Positions 26,575-35,614 of a stretch of 42,409 bases of DNA are shown here, piece by piece. The notes beneath the pieces were generated by a model. It made no database searches. It was not told the origin of the DNA and saw only the letters and a program-made list of their open reading frames with translations. Made by a program: the position numbers and the translations under genes. The stretch comes from Heliophilum fasciatum (GTDB lineage Bacteria > Bacillota > Desulfitobacteriia > Heliobacteriales > Heliobacteriaceae). Every line of letters begins with the position of its first letter. Positions within the stretch are counted from its first letter, which is position 1. Location: assembly GCF_004341395.1 (NCBI RefSeq), contig NZ_SLXT01000025.1:1-42409 (forward strand). Direction: 5' to 3'.

Positions 26575-27489
26575 ATGAGCACAGAAAATCAAGGCGTCTA
26601 TAATATCAAAGCCGTTGAAAAAATGACCGGTGTGGCCGCAGGTACACTGCGTGTGTGGGAGCATCGCTACCAGGTGATTCAACCGGCACGGAACCGGGCG
26701 GGATACCGGGTGTACTCCCAAGATGATGTACAGACGATCCAATGGCTGGCGCAACAAGTGAAAAATGGTGTGACGATCAGTCAAGCGGTGAAAATGCTTC
26801 AACAAGAAGTGTTACCGCCGCAGCGAGCGCTTCTGGACATGGGTATGAGTACGATGAGTAATCTGCAAGGGCGGATGCAAAGCGCCATTATGGCGTACGA
26901 TGAAAAAGGCGCCGGCGCGGTGATTGAAGAGGCGCTCAGTTTTTTCAGTGTGGAACGGGTGGCGATGGAGCTGATCGTTCCGGTCATGGCGCAGGTACAG
27001 CAGCAAATTGATGAAGCAACGATGACCTTAGCCCATGCTCATTTTGCAGCAAACTTTTTCCGGACACGCTTGGCGGCCATGCTGGGTGCACTGCCGACGA
27101 ATCAACACCGGCCCTTGGCCTTGGTGGCCAGTTTACCGGGCGATCAGCATGAATTGTGCTTGTTGATTTTGTCGATCTATTTGCGGCGGCGCGGTTTTCG
27201 GACGATTTACCTGGGTAACAATCTGCCGGTGCAGGAACTGGCACGGGCGATGCAGGAACTGCAGCCCCGTATTGTCGGCGTTTGTGTGGGTGAACGGGCG
27301 CTGGCACCCACAGTGCCGCAAGTAGCCGAAGAACTGAGTAGGTCCGTTGATTTGGCTGCCATGAACATCCATATTGGTTTTGGCGGGTTGGGCTTAATGG
27401 ATGATCGGGAAACGCAGGAGACCCTCGGGGAGCGATATATCGGCATGGATTTGGAACACTGGGACGATTGGTTGGAACAGTTGGGCTAA
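26575..27489 (+). CDS. MerR-type regulator with cobalamin-binding domain
   Basis: The start at ATG 26575 follows AGGAAGAAAGGG; 304 residues. The N-terminal MerR helix-turn-helix covers residues 8-80 (IKAVEKMTGVAAGTLRVWEH, RNRAGYRVYSQDD). Residues 95-175 form a helical B12-cap-like domain with His156 in AHAHFAANF. Residues 180-300 are a Rossmann-like B12 domain whose lower-ligand motif reads DQHELC (His192), with RRGFRTIYLGNN following. This is the layout of CarH/LitR photoreceptors and CarA. By eye, the cap tryptophan and the upper-face histidine of CarH appear not conserved (Ile and Asp there), so light sensing is doubtful. Upstream, CCCTG...CAGGG (about 26493-26540) is an inverted repeat that may be its operator. 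It is adjacent to the hydrogenase operon. Confidence 0.83.
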   Translation: MSTENQGVYNIKAVEKMTGVAAGTLRVWEHRYQVIQPARNRAGYRVYSQDDVQTIQWLAQQVKNGVTISQAVKMLQQEVLPPQRALLDMGMSTMSNLQGRMQSAIMAYDEKGAGAVIEEALSFFSVERVAMELIVPVMAQVQQQIDEATMTLAHAHFAANFFRTRLAAMLGALPTNQHRPLALVASLPGDQHELCLLILSIYLRRRGFRTIYLGNNLPVQELARAMQELQPRIVGVCVGERALAPTVPQVAEELSRSVDLAAMNIHIGFGGLGLMDDRETQETLGERYIGMDLEHWDDWLEQLG

Positions 27490-27573
27490 TTGGCTAGGGA
27501 AAGATTGGGGCTGAGGAAAACCGATGTAATAATAAGATCATAGTGGTTGCCATCGCGATTCCCCGGAGGTAAA

Positions 27574-27603
27574 ATGAGTAGAAAGTCGATTTTCTGCAAG
27601 TAG
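27574..27603 (+). CDS. Nine-codon leader ORF with strong ribosome site before hupS
   Basis: CCCCGGAGGT followed 3 nt later by ATG (27574) opens the frame MSRKSIFCK ending at TAG (27601-27603). The ribosome site is better than most genes here, yet the frame is only nine residues. It could be a regulatory leader peptide for the hydrogenase operon. I see no terminator or repeated regulatory codon in it. No strong promoter is visible in 27490-27730 (a weak candidate is TTGGGG / TAATAA near 27505-27532). Confidence 0.3.
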   Translation: MSRKSIFCK

Positions 27604-27730
27604 AGTTCGATATAGCGCAGGTTCTTTGGCTCATTGGCCAGTCTCGTACAAGCAGCTTCTTTATCTACGCAGCATGAAGCAACCAAGCAGAGAAGCAGGC
27701 CAAGCGGCAAGGAAAAAAGGGGGAATCGAA

Positions 27731-28825
27731 GTGGCACGGGAAGAAACCTTTTATGGTGTACTCGAACGGCGCGGCGTAAGCCGGCGGGACTTTCTCAAGT
27801 TCTGCACCGTCATGGCCGCATCGCTGGGGTTGAGCAGCAGTTCCGCAGCAACGATTGCAGAAGCCTTAGAAACCAAACGGCGATTGCCGGTGATCTGGCG
27901 GCATTTTCAGGAATGCACCTGTTGTACCGAATCGTTCATCCGTACGGCCCATCCCATTGCCGGCGATATTGTGTTGAACATGATTTCGTTGGATTATGAT
28001 GAGACCTTGATGGCTGCAGCGGGCCATCACGCTGAAGCGGCGGCCAAACAGAGCATGGAAGAAAACCGGGGGAATTACATTTTGGCGGTAGAAGGCGCAA
28101 TTCCCACCGGCGATGACGGTATCTATTGTTGCATTGGCGGACGTTCAGCGCTGGAGATGCTCCAAGAAGAAGCGAAAGGTGCCAAGGCGATCATTGCCTG
28201 GGGTTCTTGTGCAGTGAACGGTTGTGTCCAAGCCGCCAAACCGAACCCGACAGGGTCCGTACCGGTGCAAGCCATCATCAAAGATAAACCGATCATCAAT
28301 GTGCCTGGTTGCCCGCCGATTGCGGAAGTCATGGCCGGGGTGATCACCCACATCTTGACCTTTGATCGTTTGCCTGATGTTGATAACGAAGGCCGGCCCA
28401 AAGCCTTTTACGGCCACCGCATCCATGACAAGTGCAACCGCCGTGCGTATTTTGATGCCGGGATGTTTGTACAGAATTTTGACGATGAAGGTGCCCGGCA
28501 AGGCTGGTGCCTCTATAAAATGGGCTGTAAAGGACCAAATACATATAATGCGTGCTCCAATCTGCAATGGAACGGCGGCGTTTCCTATCCGATTCGCTCC
28601 GGTCATCCCTGCATTGGTTGTTCGGAAAAAGGATTTTGGGATAACAACGGCGGTCAATCCATGTATACCCATTTATCGGGCGTACCGGGCATGCAAATCG
28701 GCATGAACGTCGATACGATCGGGGTCATGGCCGTAGGCGCCGCCGTTGCCGGTGCAGCAGCTCATGCCACAATATCAGCAGTTACCAAAAAAGTCGGAGA
28801 ATCATCGGAGCCTAACGATAAATGA
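27731..28825 (+). CDS. hupS: Uptake [NiFe]-hydrogenase small subunit, Tat-exported
   Basis: HupS is the electron-transfer subunit carrying three Fe-S clusters. GTG 27731 is chosen because AAAAAAGGGGGAA precedes it at 7 nt; 364 residues. The twin-arginine signal SRRDFLKF lies at residues 17-24, so the folded HupSL heterodimer is exported. Cluster ligands are visible: ECTCCTES, GSCAVNG and PGCPP for the proximal 4Fe-4S; HDKCNRR and CLYKMGCKG for the distal; ACSNLQWNGG and HPCIGCSEKGFWD for the medial. A C-terminal hydrophobic helix (VMAVGAAVAGAAAHATI) anchors it to the membrane next to HupC. It is the first structural gene of the operon. Confidence 0.95.
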   Translation: MAREETFYGVLERRGVSRRDFLKFCTVMAASLGLSSSSAATIAEALETKRRLPVIWRHFQECTCCTESFIRTAHPIAGDIVLNMISLDYDETLMAAAGHHAEAAAKQSMEENRGNYILAVEGAIPTGDDGIYCCIGGRSALEMLQEEAKGAKAIIAWGSCAVNGCVQAAKPNPTGSVPVQAIIKDKPIINVPGCPPIAEVMAGVITHILTFDRLPDVDNEGRPKAFYGHRIHDKCNRRAYFDAGMFVQNFDDEGARQGWCLYKMGCKGPNTYNACSNLQWNGGVSYPIRSGHPCIGCSEKGFWDNNGGQSMYTHLSGVPGMQIGMNVDTIGVMAVGAAVAGAAAHATISAVTKKVGESSEPNDK

Positions 28826-28896
28826 ACTTGCCGCTCCAGTAAATAAATCTACAGACCCATTGTGTTGGAACTAGATATAGTATGGAGGAGGATTCC

Positions 28897-30633
28897 ATGG
28901 CCGAACGGATCGTCGTTGACCCGATCACGCGGATCGAAGGTCATTTGCGCATAGAGGCAAAAGTGGAGGACGGCAAAATCATCGATGCGGCCAGCGCCGG
29001 TACGATGATACGCGGATTGGAATTGATCCTGCGCGAGCGCGATCCCCGTGATGCCTGGGCATTGATTCAACGGATTTGCGGTGTTTGTACCACGGTGCAT
29101 GCCTTGACGTCGCTGCGCGCGGTGGAGGACGCCCTGGATATTCGCATTCCTCGTAATGCCGAACTGATTCGTAACATCATGCACTGCGTGATTTATATCC
29201 ATGACCATGTGGTGCATTTTTATCATCTGCATGCGGCCGACTGGGTCGATATTCCCAATGCGCTGAAGGCCGATCCGGTAGCGACGGCTGCGCTGGCGCA
29301 AAGCATCTCCAAGTGGCCCAAGTCGACGGCCGGGTACTTCCGGGATGTGCAAAACAAGCTCAAAGCCTTTGTCGACGGCGGACAACTCGGCATCTTTGCC
29401 AATGCTTACTGGGGTCACCCGGCGTACAAGCTGCCGGCCGAAGCCAACTTGATGGCGGTGGCCCATTACCTGGAGGCCCTCGATTGGCAGAAAAATGTCG
29501 TCAAAATCCATACGATTTTTGGCGGAAAAAACCCGCACCCGAACTACGTGGTCGGCGGGATGGCTTGCTCCATCGATATCAACGGCGACAATGCCATCAA
29601 CATTGAGCGCTTGAATATGGTGTCGCGCTTGATCGATGAAGCTACTGAATTTGTTAATCAAGTCTACATTCCCGATCTCCTGGCCATCGCTTCCTTTTAC
29701 AAAGATACAGCCGCTTATGGTGGGGGCTTAGGCAACTACATGTGTTATGGCGATTTGCCGACAACTCATATTCGTGATTCTGCCAGTTTTCTTTTCCCGC
29801 AAGGGGTTATCCTCGATCGCAATCTCAATGAAGTCTACGATGTGGACCCGCGCGATCCGGCGCAGATTGCTGAATTTACCGATCACAGTTGGTATGAAAA
29901 CAGCAAAAACGGTCTCCATCCCTGGGACGGGGAAACGGCGATCAAGTATACCGGCCCGAAACCGCCCTATGATACGCTGGACCCAACGGGCAACTTTGAA
30001 GGCAAGTACTCTTGGCTGAAATCGCCTCGTTGGAAAGAAAAACCGATGGAAGTGGGCCCGCTGGCGCGGATGCTCGTCGGTTATGCCAAGAAAAATGCAC
30101 CGACGCACGACCTGATCAAAGAGGAAGTAGACAAGGTGCTGGCGCATCTGGCCGTAGGACCGGAGGCACTGTTCTCAACGCTGGGCCGGACGGCAGCCCG
30201 CGGCATTGAGTCGCGCTTGGCGGCCGTGTGGTTGCGGCAGTTCTTCAATGAACTGGTGGCGAACGTCAAAAGCGGTGATCAGTCCACCTTTAATCAAGAC
30301 AAATGGGAACCCAAGACCTGGCCGGCCGAAGCCAAGGGTGTCGGTCTCACGGAAGCGCCGCGCGGTGCCCTGGGGCATTGGGTACAGATCAAAAACGGCC
30401 GCATTTTCAATTATCAGTGTGTGGTGCCCAGCACCTGGAATGCTTCGCCAAAAGATCATAAACAACAACATGGCGCCTATGAAGCGTCGCTGATCGGCAC
30501 GCCGCTGGCCAAGCCGGAAGAGCCGTTGGAACTGTTGCGAACGATTCATTCTTTTGACCCTTGCTTGGCTTGTGCTGCCCATTTGACGGACAGTGAGAAT
30601 CGCGAGATCACGTCGGTGAAAGTCCTCGGATAA
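28897..30633 (+). CDS. hupL: Uptake [NiFe]-hydrogenase large subunit
   Basis: HupL is the catalytic subunit that binds the Ni-Fe(CN)2CO centre and oxidises H2. ATG 28897 has GGAGGAGG before it; the in-frame ATG at 28882 is upstream of that site and rejected. It has 578 residues. The nickel ligands are in RICGVCTTVHAL (Cys61, Cys64) and DPCLACAAH (Cys556, Cys559, His562). Sixteen residues follow His562 (LTDSENREITSVKVLG) and should be removed by HupD after nickel insertion. It begins 71 bp after hupS. The membrane-bound group 1 layout (HupS anchor plus cytochrome b) implies H2 uptake into the quinone pool. Confidence 0.96.
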   Translation: MAERIVVDPITRIEGHLRIEAKVEDGKIIDAASAGTMIRGLELILRERDPRDAWALIQRICGVCTTVHALTSLRAVEDALDIRIPRNAELIRNIMHCVIYIHDHVVHFYHLHAADWVDIPNALKADPVATAALAQSISKWPKSTAGYFRDVQNKLKAFVDGGQLGIFANAYWGHPAYKLPAEANLMAVAHYLEALDWQKNVVKIHTIFGGKNPHPNYVVGGMACSIDINGDNAINIERLNMVSRLIDEATEFVNQVYIPDLLAIASFYKDTAAYGGGLGNYMCYGDLPTTHIRDSASFLFPQGVILDRNLNEVYDVDPRDPAQIAEFTDHSWYENSKNGLHPWDGETAIKYTGPKPPYDTLDPTGNFEGKYSWLKSPRWKEKPMEVGPLARMLVGYAKKNAPTHDLIKEEVDKVLAHLAVGPEALFSTLGRTAARGIESRLAAVWLRQFFNELVANVKSGDQSTFNQDKWEPKTWPAEAKGVGLTEAPRGALGHWVQIKNGRIFNYQCVVPSTWNASPKDHKQQHGAYEASLIGTPLAKPEEPLELLRTIHSFDPCLACAAHLTDSENREITSVKVLG

Positions 30634-30645
30634 GGAGGAATAGCC

Positions 30646-31323
30646 ATGAAGTTGTTTAAACGGGTCTACGTCTGGCAGTTTCCCGTTCGCATGTATCACT
30701 GGCTCAATGCGCTGTTTGTGATGATCTTGTTTGTGACCGGTATTTACATCGGCAGGCCCGAACTACGCCTGTCGGTGATCACCATGGATGCAACGACCGC
30801 GTTTATCATGGGCAAGTTTTTCACAGTTCACATGCTGGTGGGCTATCTGTTTGTGGCCAATTTTATTTATCGGGTTTACTGGGCCTATGCCGGCAATCAG
30901 TATGCCCGATCGCACCGCTGGCCTTGGCAGAAGCAGTACTGGCTCGACTTTCGTGATACCTTGCTGCACTACCTGTTCTTAAAAAAACAGGAGCCTCATT
31001 ATTTGGGGCATAATCCGCTGGCGAACCTGGCTTATTTTTTCGTGGTGATCTTGGGATCGGGATTTATGGCTTTTTCGGGCTTTGCCATGTACAGTGAACT
31101 ACATCCGGACGGAATGACGGGCCATCTTTTTGGCTGGGTGATCCAGGTCATGGGTGCTTCTTTCTATGTGCACATGTGGCACCGGCTGGGGGCCTGGGTG
31201 TTCATGGTGTTCGTGGTGATCCATCTGTATATGAGCCTTCGCCATGAGCTTTTTGTGCGCGACGGGACGATGTCTTCGATCGTCAGTGGCTATAAATATG
31301 AAGCGCAGGACAAAAAAGGTTGA
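30646..31323 (+). CDS. hupC: Ni/Fe-hydrogenase b-type cytochrome subunit
   Basis: HupC is a membrane di-heme cytochrome b that takes electrons from HupS to the quinone pool. The start is ATG 30646 after AAGGAGGAATA; 225 residues. About four membrane helices are apparent: residues 18-36, 55-75, about 125-145 and 170-200. Candidate heme histidines are in MYHWLNAL, FTVHMLVGY, YVHMWHRLG and VIHLYMSLRHE. It lies 12 bp after hupL. Confidence 0.92.
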   Translation: MKLFKRVYVWQFPVRMYHWLNALFVMILFVTGIYIGRPELRLSVITMDATTAFIMGKFFTVHMLVGYLFVANFIYRVYWAYAGNQYARSHRWPWQKQYWLDFRDTLLHYLFLKKQEPHYLGHNPLANLAYFFVVILGSGFMAFSGFAMYSELHPDGMTGHLFGWVIQVMGASFYVHMWHRLGAWVFMVFVVIHLYMSLRHELFVRDGTMSSIVSGYKYEAQDKKG

Positions 31324-31482
31324 AACTGACCGGTGCGGGCACTAGTATGGTGACCGGTGCAGGTAGCAGTGGTGAGTATGGACAAAGAAGTAGCGGCGGA
31401 CGGTTCGGGTAATTGCCTGGCCGCTCCGCTGTCTTTTTTCCGGGGTATCGATGGGTATGTATGTGTAGGAAGGGAATGGGGT

Positions 31483-31977
31483 ATGAAAAAAACGATCGTT
31501 TTGGGACTGGGAAATTTATTGTTTTCCGATGAAGGCATCGGTGTTCATGCTGTGCAAAGGCTCTGGCAGGACTATGATTTTGATGATACGGTTGAGGTGA
31601 TCGATGGCGGCACCTTAGGACTTTTGCTTCTGGAGCATGTGGAAGAAGCCGAGCGGCTGCTGTGCATTGATGCGATTGCCTCGGGACGGGAGCCGGGCAC
31701 GCTGGTGCGGCTGGAGGGGGAAGCGATTCCGGCGTACTTGGGCGTCAAGATGTCACAGCATCAGATGGGCTTTCAGGAAGTCTTAGGGTTGGCCCGTTTG
31801 CGCGGCACGCTGCCGGAGGCGATGGTGATGGTCGGGATTGAGCCGTCGAGCTTGGAGTGGGGAACGTCCTTAACGGGTACGGTGGAAGCAACAATGCCCC
31901 GTTTGGTGACGGCCGTCATTGAGCAACTGCAAGCCTGGGGGGTACCGCCTCGGCGCAAAGGGATCGACCATGCATGA
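31483..31977 (+). CDS. hupD: Hydrogenase maturation endopeptidase
   Basis: HupD trims the C-terminus of HupL once nickel is in place. The start at ATG 31483 follows AGGAAGGGAATGGGG; earlier in-frame codons back to 31357 lack a ribosome site. It has 164 residues. The nickel-sensing residues of the HyaD/HybD family are present: Glu17 in FSDEGIGV, Asp63 in CIDAI and His93 in SQHQMGF. The 159 bp between hupC and this gene contain a duplicated ACCGGTGCRGG element but no gene. Its end overlaps hypA by 8 bp. Confidence 0.93.
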   Translation: MKKTIVLGLGNLLFSDEGIGVHAVQRLWQDYDFDDTVEVIDGGTLGLLLLEHVEEAERLLCIDAIASGREPGTLVRLEGEAIPAYLGVKMSQHQMGFQEVLGLARLRGTLPEAMVMVGIEPSSLEWGTSLTGTVEATMPRLVTAVIEQLQAWGVPPRRKGIDHA

Positions 31978-32332
31978 AATGGCATTGATGGAAAGTCTGA
32001 CAGAGGTGCTGCGCCGGGAATGTGCGCAGCGTCAAGTGGGGCCGGTGACGAAAGTCAAGTTGGTTGTCGGCGCGCTGACGCACGCCATGCCCGATGCGCT
32101 GCGCTTTGCTTTTGAAGTCTGCCGATCGGCTCCGCCTTATGCACCGGCGGCCGAATTAGAAATTGAAGAAGTGCCGACAGAGGGAAGCTGCCGCGACTGT
32201 CAGGAGCGGTTTCCCGTCGCTGCGGGGGAGTGGATTTTTCTTTGCCCTCGTTGCGGCAGCGGTGCCGTGACGATTGTGCAGGGGCGGGAACTGCGGATTG
32301 ATTATTTTGAGACGGCCGATGGCAACGGTTGA
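31970..32332 (+). CDS. hypA: Hydrogenase nickel chaperone HypA
   Basis: HypA delivers nickel with HypB. The start at ATG 31970 overlaps the end of hupD; 120 residues. It opens with the nickel-binding MHEMAL (His2). Two CxxC pairs (CRDC, CPRC) in the C-terminal half form the structural zinc site. The overlap implies coupled translation. Confidence 0.94.
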   Translation: MHEMALMESLTEVLRRECAQRQVGPVTKVKLVVGALTHAMPDALRFAFEVCRSAPPYAPAAELEIEEVPTEGSCRDCQERFPVAAGEWIFLCPRCGSGAVTIVQGRELRIDYFETADGNG

Positions 32333-32347
32333 ACAGGGGGGAATCCG

Positions 32348-33016
32348 GTGCAAATCCAACTGGGTCAGCATTTGTTAGGTTCTAATCAAAAGGTGGCGGC
32401 AGAAATCCGCCGTTTGATGGATGAAAAAGGTGTGTTTCTGCTGAACTTGATGAGTTCGCCGGGCGCCGGCAAGACAACATTGTTGGAAAAAACACTGGCT
32501 GCCCTGCGCGATCAATTGCAGGTGGCGGTCATTGAAGGGGATATTGCGACCACACGCGATGCTGATCGGATCGCGCGGCAAGGGGTACGGGCTGTGCAGA
32601 TCAATACCCATGGGGCGTGCCATCTGGACGGAGCGATGATTCAAGGCGTCTTGCCGGCTTTTGATCTGGATACGTTGGATCTGTTGATCATCGAGAATGT
32701 AGGCAATCTGGTTTGTCCGGCGGAATTTGACTTGGGTGCCGATGCGTCGGTGGTGGTCCTGTCGACGACGGAAGGTGTGGATAAGGTCGTCAAATATCCG
32801 CTGATGTTTCGGGAAGCGACGGCGCTGGTGCTCAATAAGATTGATTTGCTGCCCTTTACCGATTTTAGCTTGGACGAGTTGGCGGCGGATCTGGCGCAGG
32901 TGCACCCGGGATTGTGCCGTTTCGATCTTTCGGCCCGTACGGGTGAAGGGATGGAAGCCTGGGTTGCTTGGTTGATGGCGCAAGTGCAGGCAAAAAGGGG
33001 ACGCAGGGCGCTATGA
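32348..33016 (+). CDS. hypB: Hydrogenase nickel-insertion GTPase HypB
   Basis: HypB powers nickel insertion by GTP hydrolysis. The start is GTG 32348 behind GGGGGGAATCC; 222 residues. The P-loop SSPGAGKTTLLEKTL is near residue 37, IEGDIATTRDADRI near 65, the metal-site GACHLDGAM near 92 and VLNKIDLLPFTD near 160. The poly-His nickel-storage N-terminus found in some HypB proteins is missing. The end overlaps hypF by 4 bp (ATGA). Confidence 0.95.
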   Translation: MQIQLGQHLLGSNQKVAAEIRRLMDEKGVFLLNLMSSPGAGKTTLLEKTLAALRDQLQVAVIEGDIATTRDADRIARQGVRAVQINTHGACHLDGAMIQGVLPAFDLDTLDLLIIENVGNLVCPAEFDLGADASVVVLSTTEGVDKVVKYPLMFREATALVLNKIDLLPFTDFSLDELAADLAQVHPGLCRFDLSARTGEGMEAWVAWLMAQVQAKRGRRAL

Positions 33017-35544
33017 AAACAGCGCGGCGGGTCATGGTCAAAGGTGTTGTGCAAGGTGTTGGTTTTCGACCCTTTGTCTATCGGTTGGCAGCAGAACTCC
33101 GGCTCGGCGGTTGGGTAGCCAATACGGCCCGCGGCGTGGAAGCTGTCGTGGAAGGTGACGTGGCGGCGGTTGAGGCTTTTTTGCGGCTCCTTGTCGATGA
33201 AGCGCCGGCTTTAAGCCGGATCAGCGAAGTACAAGCGGAGCATGTACCTTTGCAGGGGTGGAGCTCTTTTCAGATTCGTACCAGCAAGCCCAGTGCTGAT
33301 GTGGCTGCGTCGATTCCGCCCGATATGGCCATGTGCCCGGCTTGCCGCCAGGAGATGAACGATCCGGAGGCGCGTCGTTATCGCTACCCTTTGACGAACT
33401 GTACCAATTGCGGGCCGCGCTACTCGATTGTGGAACGGGTGCCTTATGATCGTCCTTTTACGTCGATGCGTTCCTTTGCACTTTGTCCGGATTGCCGCCG
33501 GGAGTACGATGATCCCGGTGATCGACGGTTTCACGCGCAGCCGTTGGCTTGTCCGGTTTGTGGTCCGCAGGTCTGGTTGACCGGTGCGGACGGTATGCTG
33601 CTGGGCGGTGACGGTACATTGCTGCAAAGTGACGCCCTGACCAGCGATGATTGCATATCCATGGGCGATGACGCCCCTGCCGGCGGTGACGTCTCGAACG
33701 GCCCCGCCTTAATCGATGCCCCGGTTATGGCCGGCGATGCTCAACAGGACAGCGCCAGGAGCGAAAGCTGGGCACCGTTGTTAATCAGGCGCTTACAAGC
33801 CGGGGCGATTGCGGCGATCAAGGGCGTCGGTGGGTTTCACCTGGCCTGCGATGGGCGAAGCAGCGAAGCGATTGCCCGTTTGCGGCAGCGTAAGCACCGA
33901 CCGGCCAAGGCTCTGGCGGTGATGGCCCGCGATCTGGAAGCGGTACGTAAAGTTTGCAAGCTCAGTGTGGCCGAAGAAGTGCTTTTACTGAGTCCGGTGG
34001 CACCGATCGTGATCTTGGAGCGCCTTCCGGATGCGAATCTACCGGCGAACTTGGCGCCGGGGACAAAGACGCTGGGCGTGATGCTGCCTTATTCGCCGCT
34101 CCATGAAGTGCTATTTGCAACAGCAGCGGAGCAGGCTCCTGATCTGGATCTGCTGGTAATGACGTCGGGCAACCGGGCCGGACTGCCGCTTTGTTACGGC
34201 AATGAAGCGGCGCTGGCCGAACTGGGTGATATTGCCGATCTTTTTTTGCAGCATAACCGGGCGATCGTTAACCCGATTGATGATTCGGTGGTGCGGGTTA
34301 TCGACGGGCAGTTGACTTTTTACCGGCGGGCGCGCGGTTATGTGCCGGCGGCGATTCCGGTGCCGGTGCCGCCCGGTGTGGATGCGGTCAAGGAACCGGC
34401 CATCATCGCCGTCGGTGGTGAGTGGAAAAACACTTTTGCCTTGCTGGGGCGTGGGGAAGCGGTGCTCAGTCCCCATATCGGTACGGTCGAGACGCGGGAG
34501 GGCCGGGCACATTTTTTGTCGACCTATCAGCGGCTGCAGGAATTGCTGGCGCTGACGCCGGTGACGGTGGCTGTCGATCGCCATCCCGGCTATCAGGTAT
34601 CGGCGCTAGGGCGTGATTTGCATTTGCCCGTGGTGGAAGTGCAGCATCATCATGCCCATTTGGCGGCGGTATTGGCTGAGCATGGCTATACCGGTGAAGT
34701 GATCGGGGCGATTCTTGACGGCACCGGCTACGGTGAAGACGGGGTGATCCGGGGCTTTGAACTGCTGCGCGGCAGTGTACGCGGTTTTGAGCGATTGGCC
34801 TGGCTGGAACCGGTGCCGCTGCCGGGTGGTGACAGTGCGGTAGGGCGGCCCTGGCTGGTGCTGGCGGCGCATTTGGGTGCGGCGCTGGGTGAGCAAGGCT
34901 GGGCTGTGGCAAAAGAACTTTTTCCGCAGTTTGCGCGGCACCTGGCGGGAGCGCAAGCGATGATCCAAGCCGGGCTCAATGCACCGCTTGTATCGAGTGC
35001 CGGTCGGTTGTTTGACGCTGTGGCGGCCCTGCTGGGGCTTTGTTTGGAAAATACCTATGACGGGCAAGCGGCCGTCGAGTTGGGCGAAAGTGTAGCGATG
35101 CGGCTGGGGTTGAACGGTGGCCTGGAGGGTCATGATTGGGCAAGGGCAGCGGCGATGGGCACTTATCCGGTCGCTTTTGCCCAGCGACAGTGGCAAGTGG
35201 CGCCATTGTGGTCAGCCATGCTTCAGGAGCGGGACCGAGGCGAAGTGCCAGAGGTAATGGCGCAGCGTTTTCATAATACAATCGCCCATATGGTCGTTAC
35301 GCAGGTGATGCAGGCCGGACGGGCGGCGGGGATTCAGACTGCCGTGTTAAGTGGCGGCGTCTGGCAAAATCCTTATTTGACGGTGATGGTGCGCCGGCAG
35401 CTTTTGGCGCAGGGCTGGCAGGTGCTGTTACCTCGGCTTTTGCCGGCCAATGACGGCGGCTTGGCGCTGGGGCAAGCGGTCGTTGCTCTTTGGCAGCGGC
35501 AGGGAGCCGGCAGAACATCGGCAGAGCCGGTAGGGAAGCGGTAG
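33013..35544 (+). CDS. hypF: Carbamoyltransferase HypF
   Basis: HypF transfers a carbamoyl group from carbamoyl phosphate to the C-terminal Cys of HypE, the source of the cyanide ligands. The start is ATG 33013, overlapping hypB; 843 residues. Domains in order: acylphosphatase-like (VKGVVQGVGFRPFVYRL, residues 9-25); two zinc fingers (CPACRQE, CTNCGPRYS, CPDCRREY, CPVCGPQ, residues 110-185); YrdC-like (AAIKGVGGFHLACD, from about 265); Kae1-like (VEVQHHHAHLAAVLAEHG). It is longer than usual HypF proteins. The excess is an Asp/Gly/Ser-rich insert of about 65 residues (about 189-256) between zinc fingers and YrdC domain. Carbamoyl phosphate from CarAB links the two halves of the window. Confidence 0.95.
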   Translation: MKTARRVMVKGVVQGVGFRPFVYRLAAELRLGGWVANTARGVEAVVEGDVAAVEAFLRLLVDEAPALSRISEVQAEHVPLQGWSSFQIRTSKPSADVAASIPPDMAMCPACRQEMNDPEARRYRYPLTNCTNCGPRYSIVERVPYDRPFTSMRSFALCPDCRREYDDPGDRRFHAQPLACPVCGPQVWLTGADGMLLGGDGTLLQSDALTSDDCISMGDDAPAGGDVSNGPALIDAPVMAGDAQQDSARSESWAPLLIRRLQAGAIAAIKGVGGFHLACDGRSSEAIARLRQRKHRPAKALAVMARDLEAVRKVCKLSVAEEVLLLSPVAPIVILERLPDANLPANLAPGTKTLGVMLPYSPLHEVLFATAAEQAPDLDLLVMTSGNRAGLPLCYGNEAALAELGDIADLFLQHNRAIVNPIDDSVVRVIDGQLTFYRRARGYVPAAIPVPVPPGVDAVKEPAIIAVGGEWKNTFALLGRGEAVLSPHIGTVETREGRAHFLSTYQRLQELLALTPVTVAVDRHPGYQVSALGRDLHLPVVEVQHHHAHLAAVLAEHGYTGEVIGAILDGTGYGEDGVIRGFELLRGSVRGFERLAWLEPVPLPGGDSAVGRPWLVLAAHLGAALGEQGWAVAKELFPQFARHLAGAQAMIQAGLNAPLVSSAGRLFDAVAALLGLCLENTYDGQAAVELGESVAMRLGLNGGLEGHDWARAAAMGTYPVAFAQRQWQVAPLWSAMLQERDRGEVPEVMAQRFHNTIAHMVVTQVMQAGRAAGIQTAVLSGGVWQNPYLTVMVRRQLLAQGWQVLLPRLLPANDGGLALGQAVVALWQRQGAGRTSAEPVGKR

Positions 35545-35614
35545 CGGGCTGGTAGAGGTGGTTAGCTGCATCAGAGAGCGTGAAAAGGATAGGCAATGGG
35601 GGGGGGGATAGCGT

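Noticed and set aside
26575-27489. CarH-type light receptor assignment
   Set aside because: The overall fold and lower His are present, but the cap Trp and upper-face His appear replaced, so I call it only a cobalamin-binding MerR regulator.
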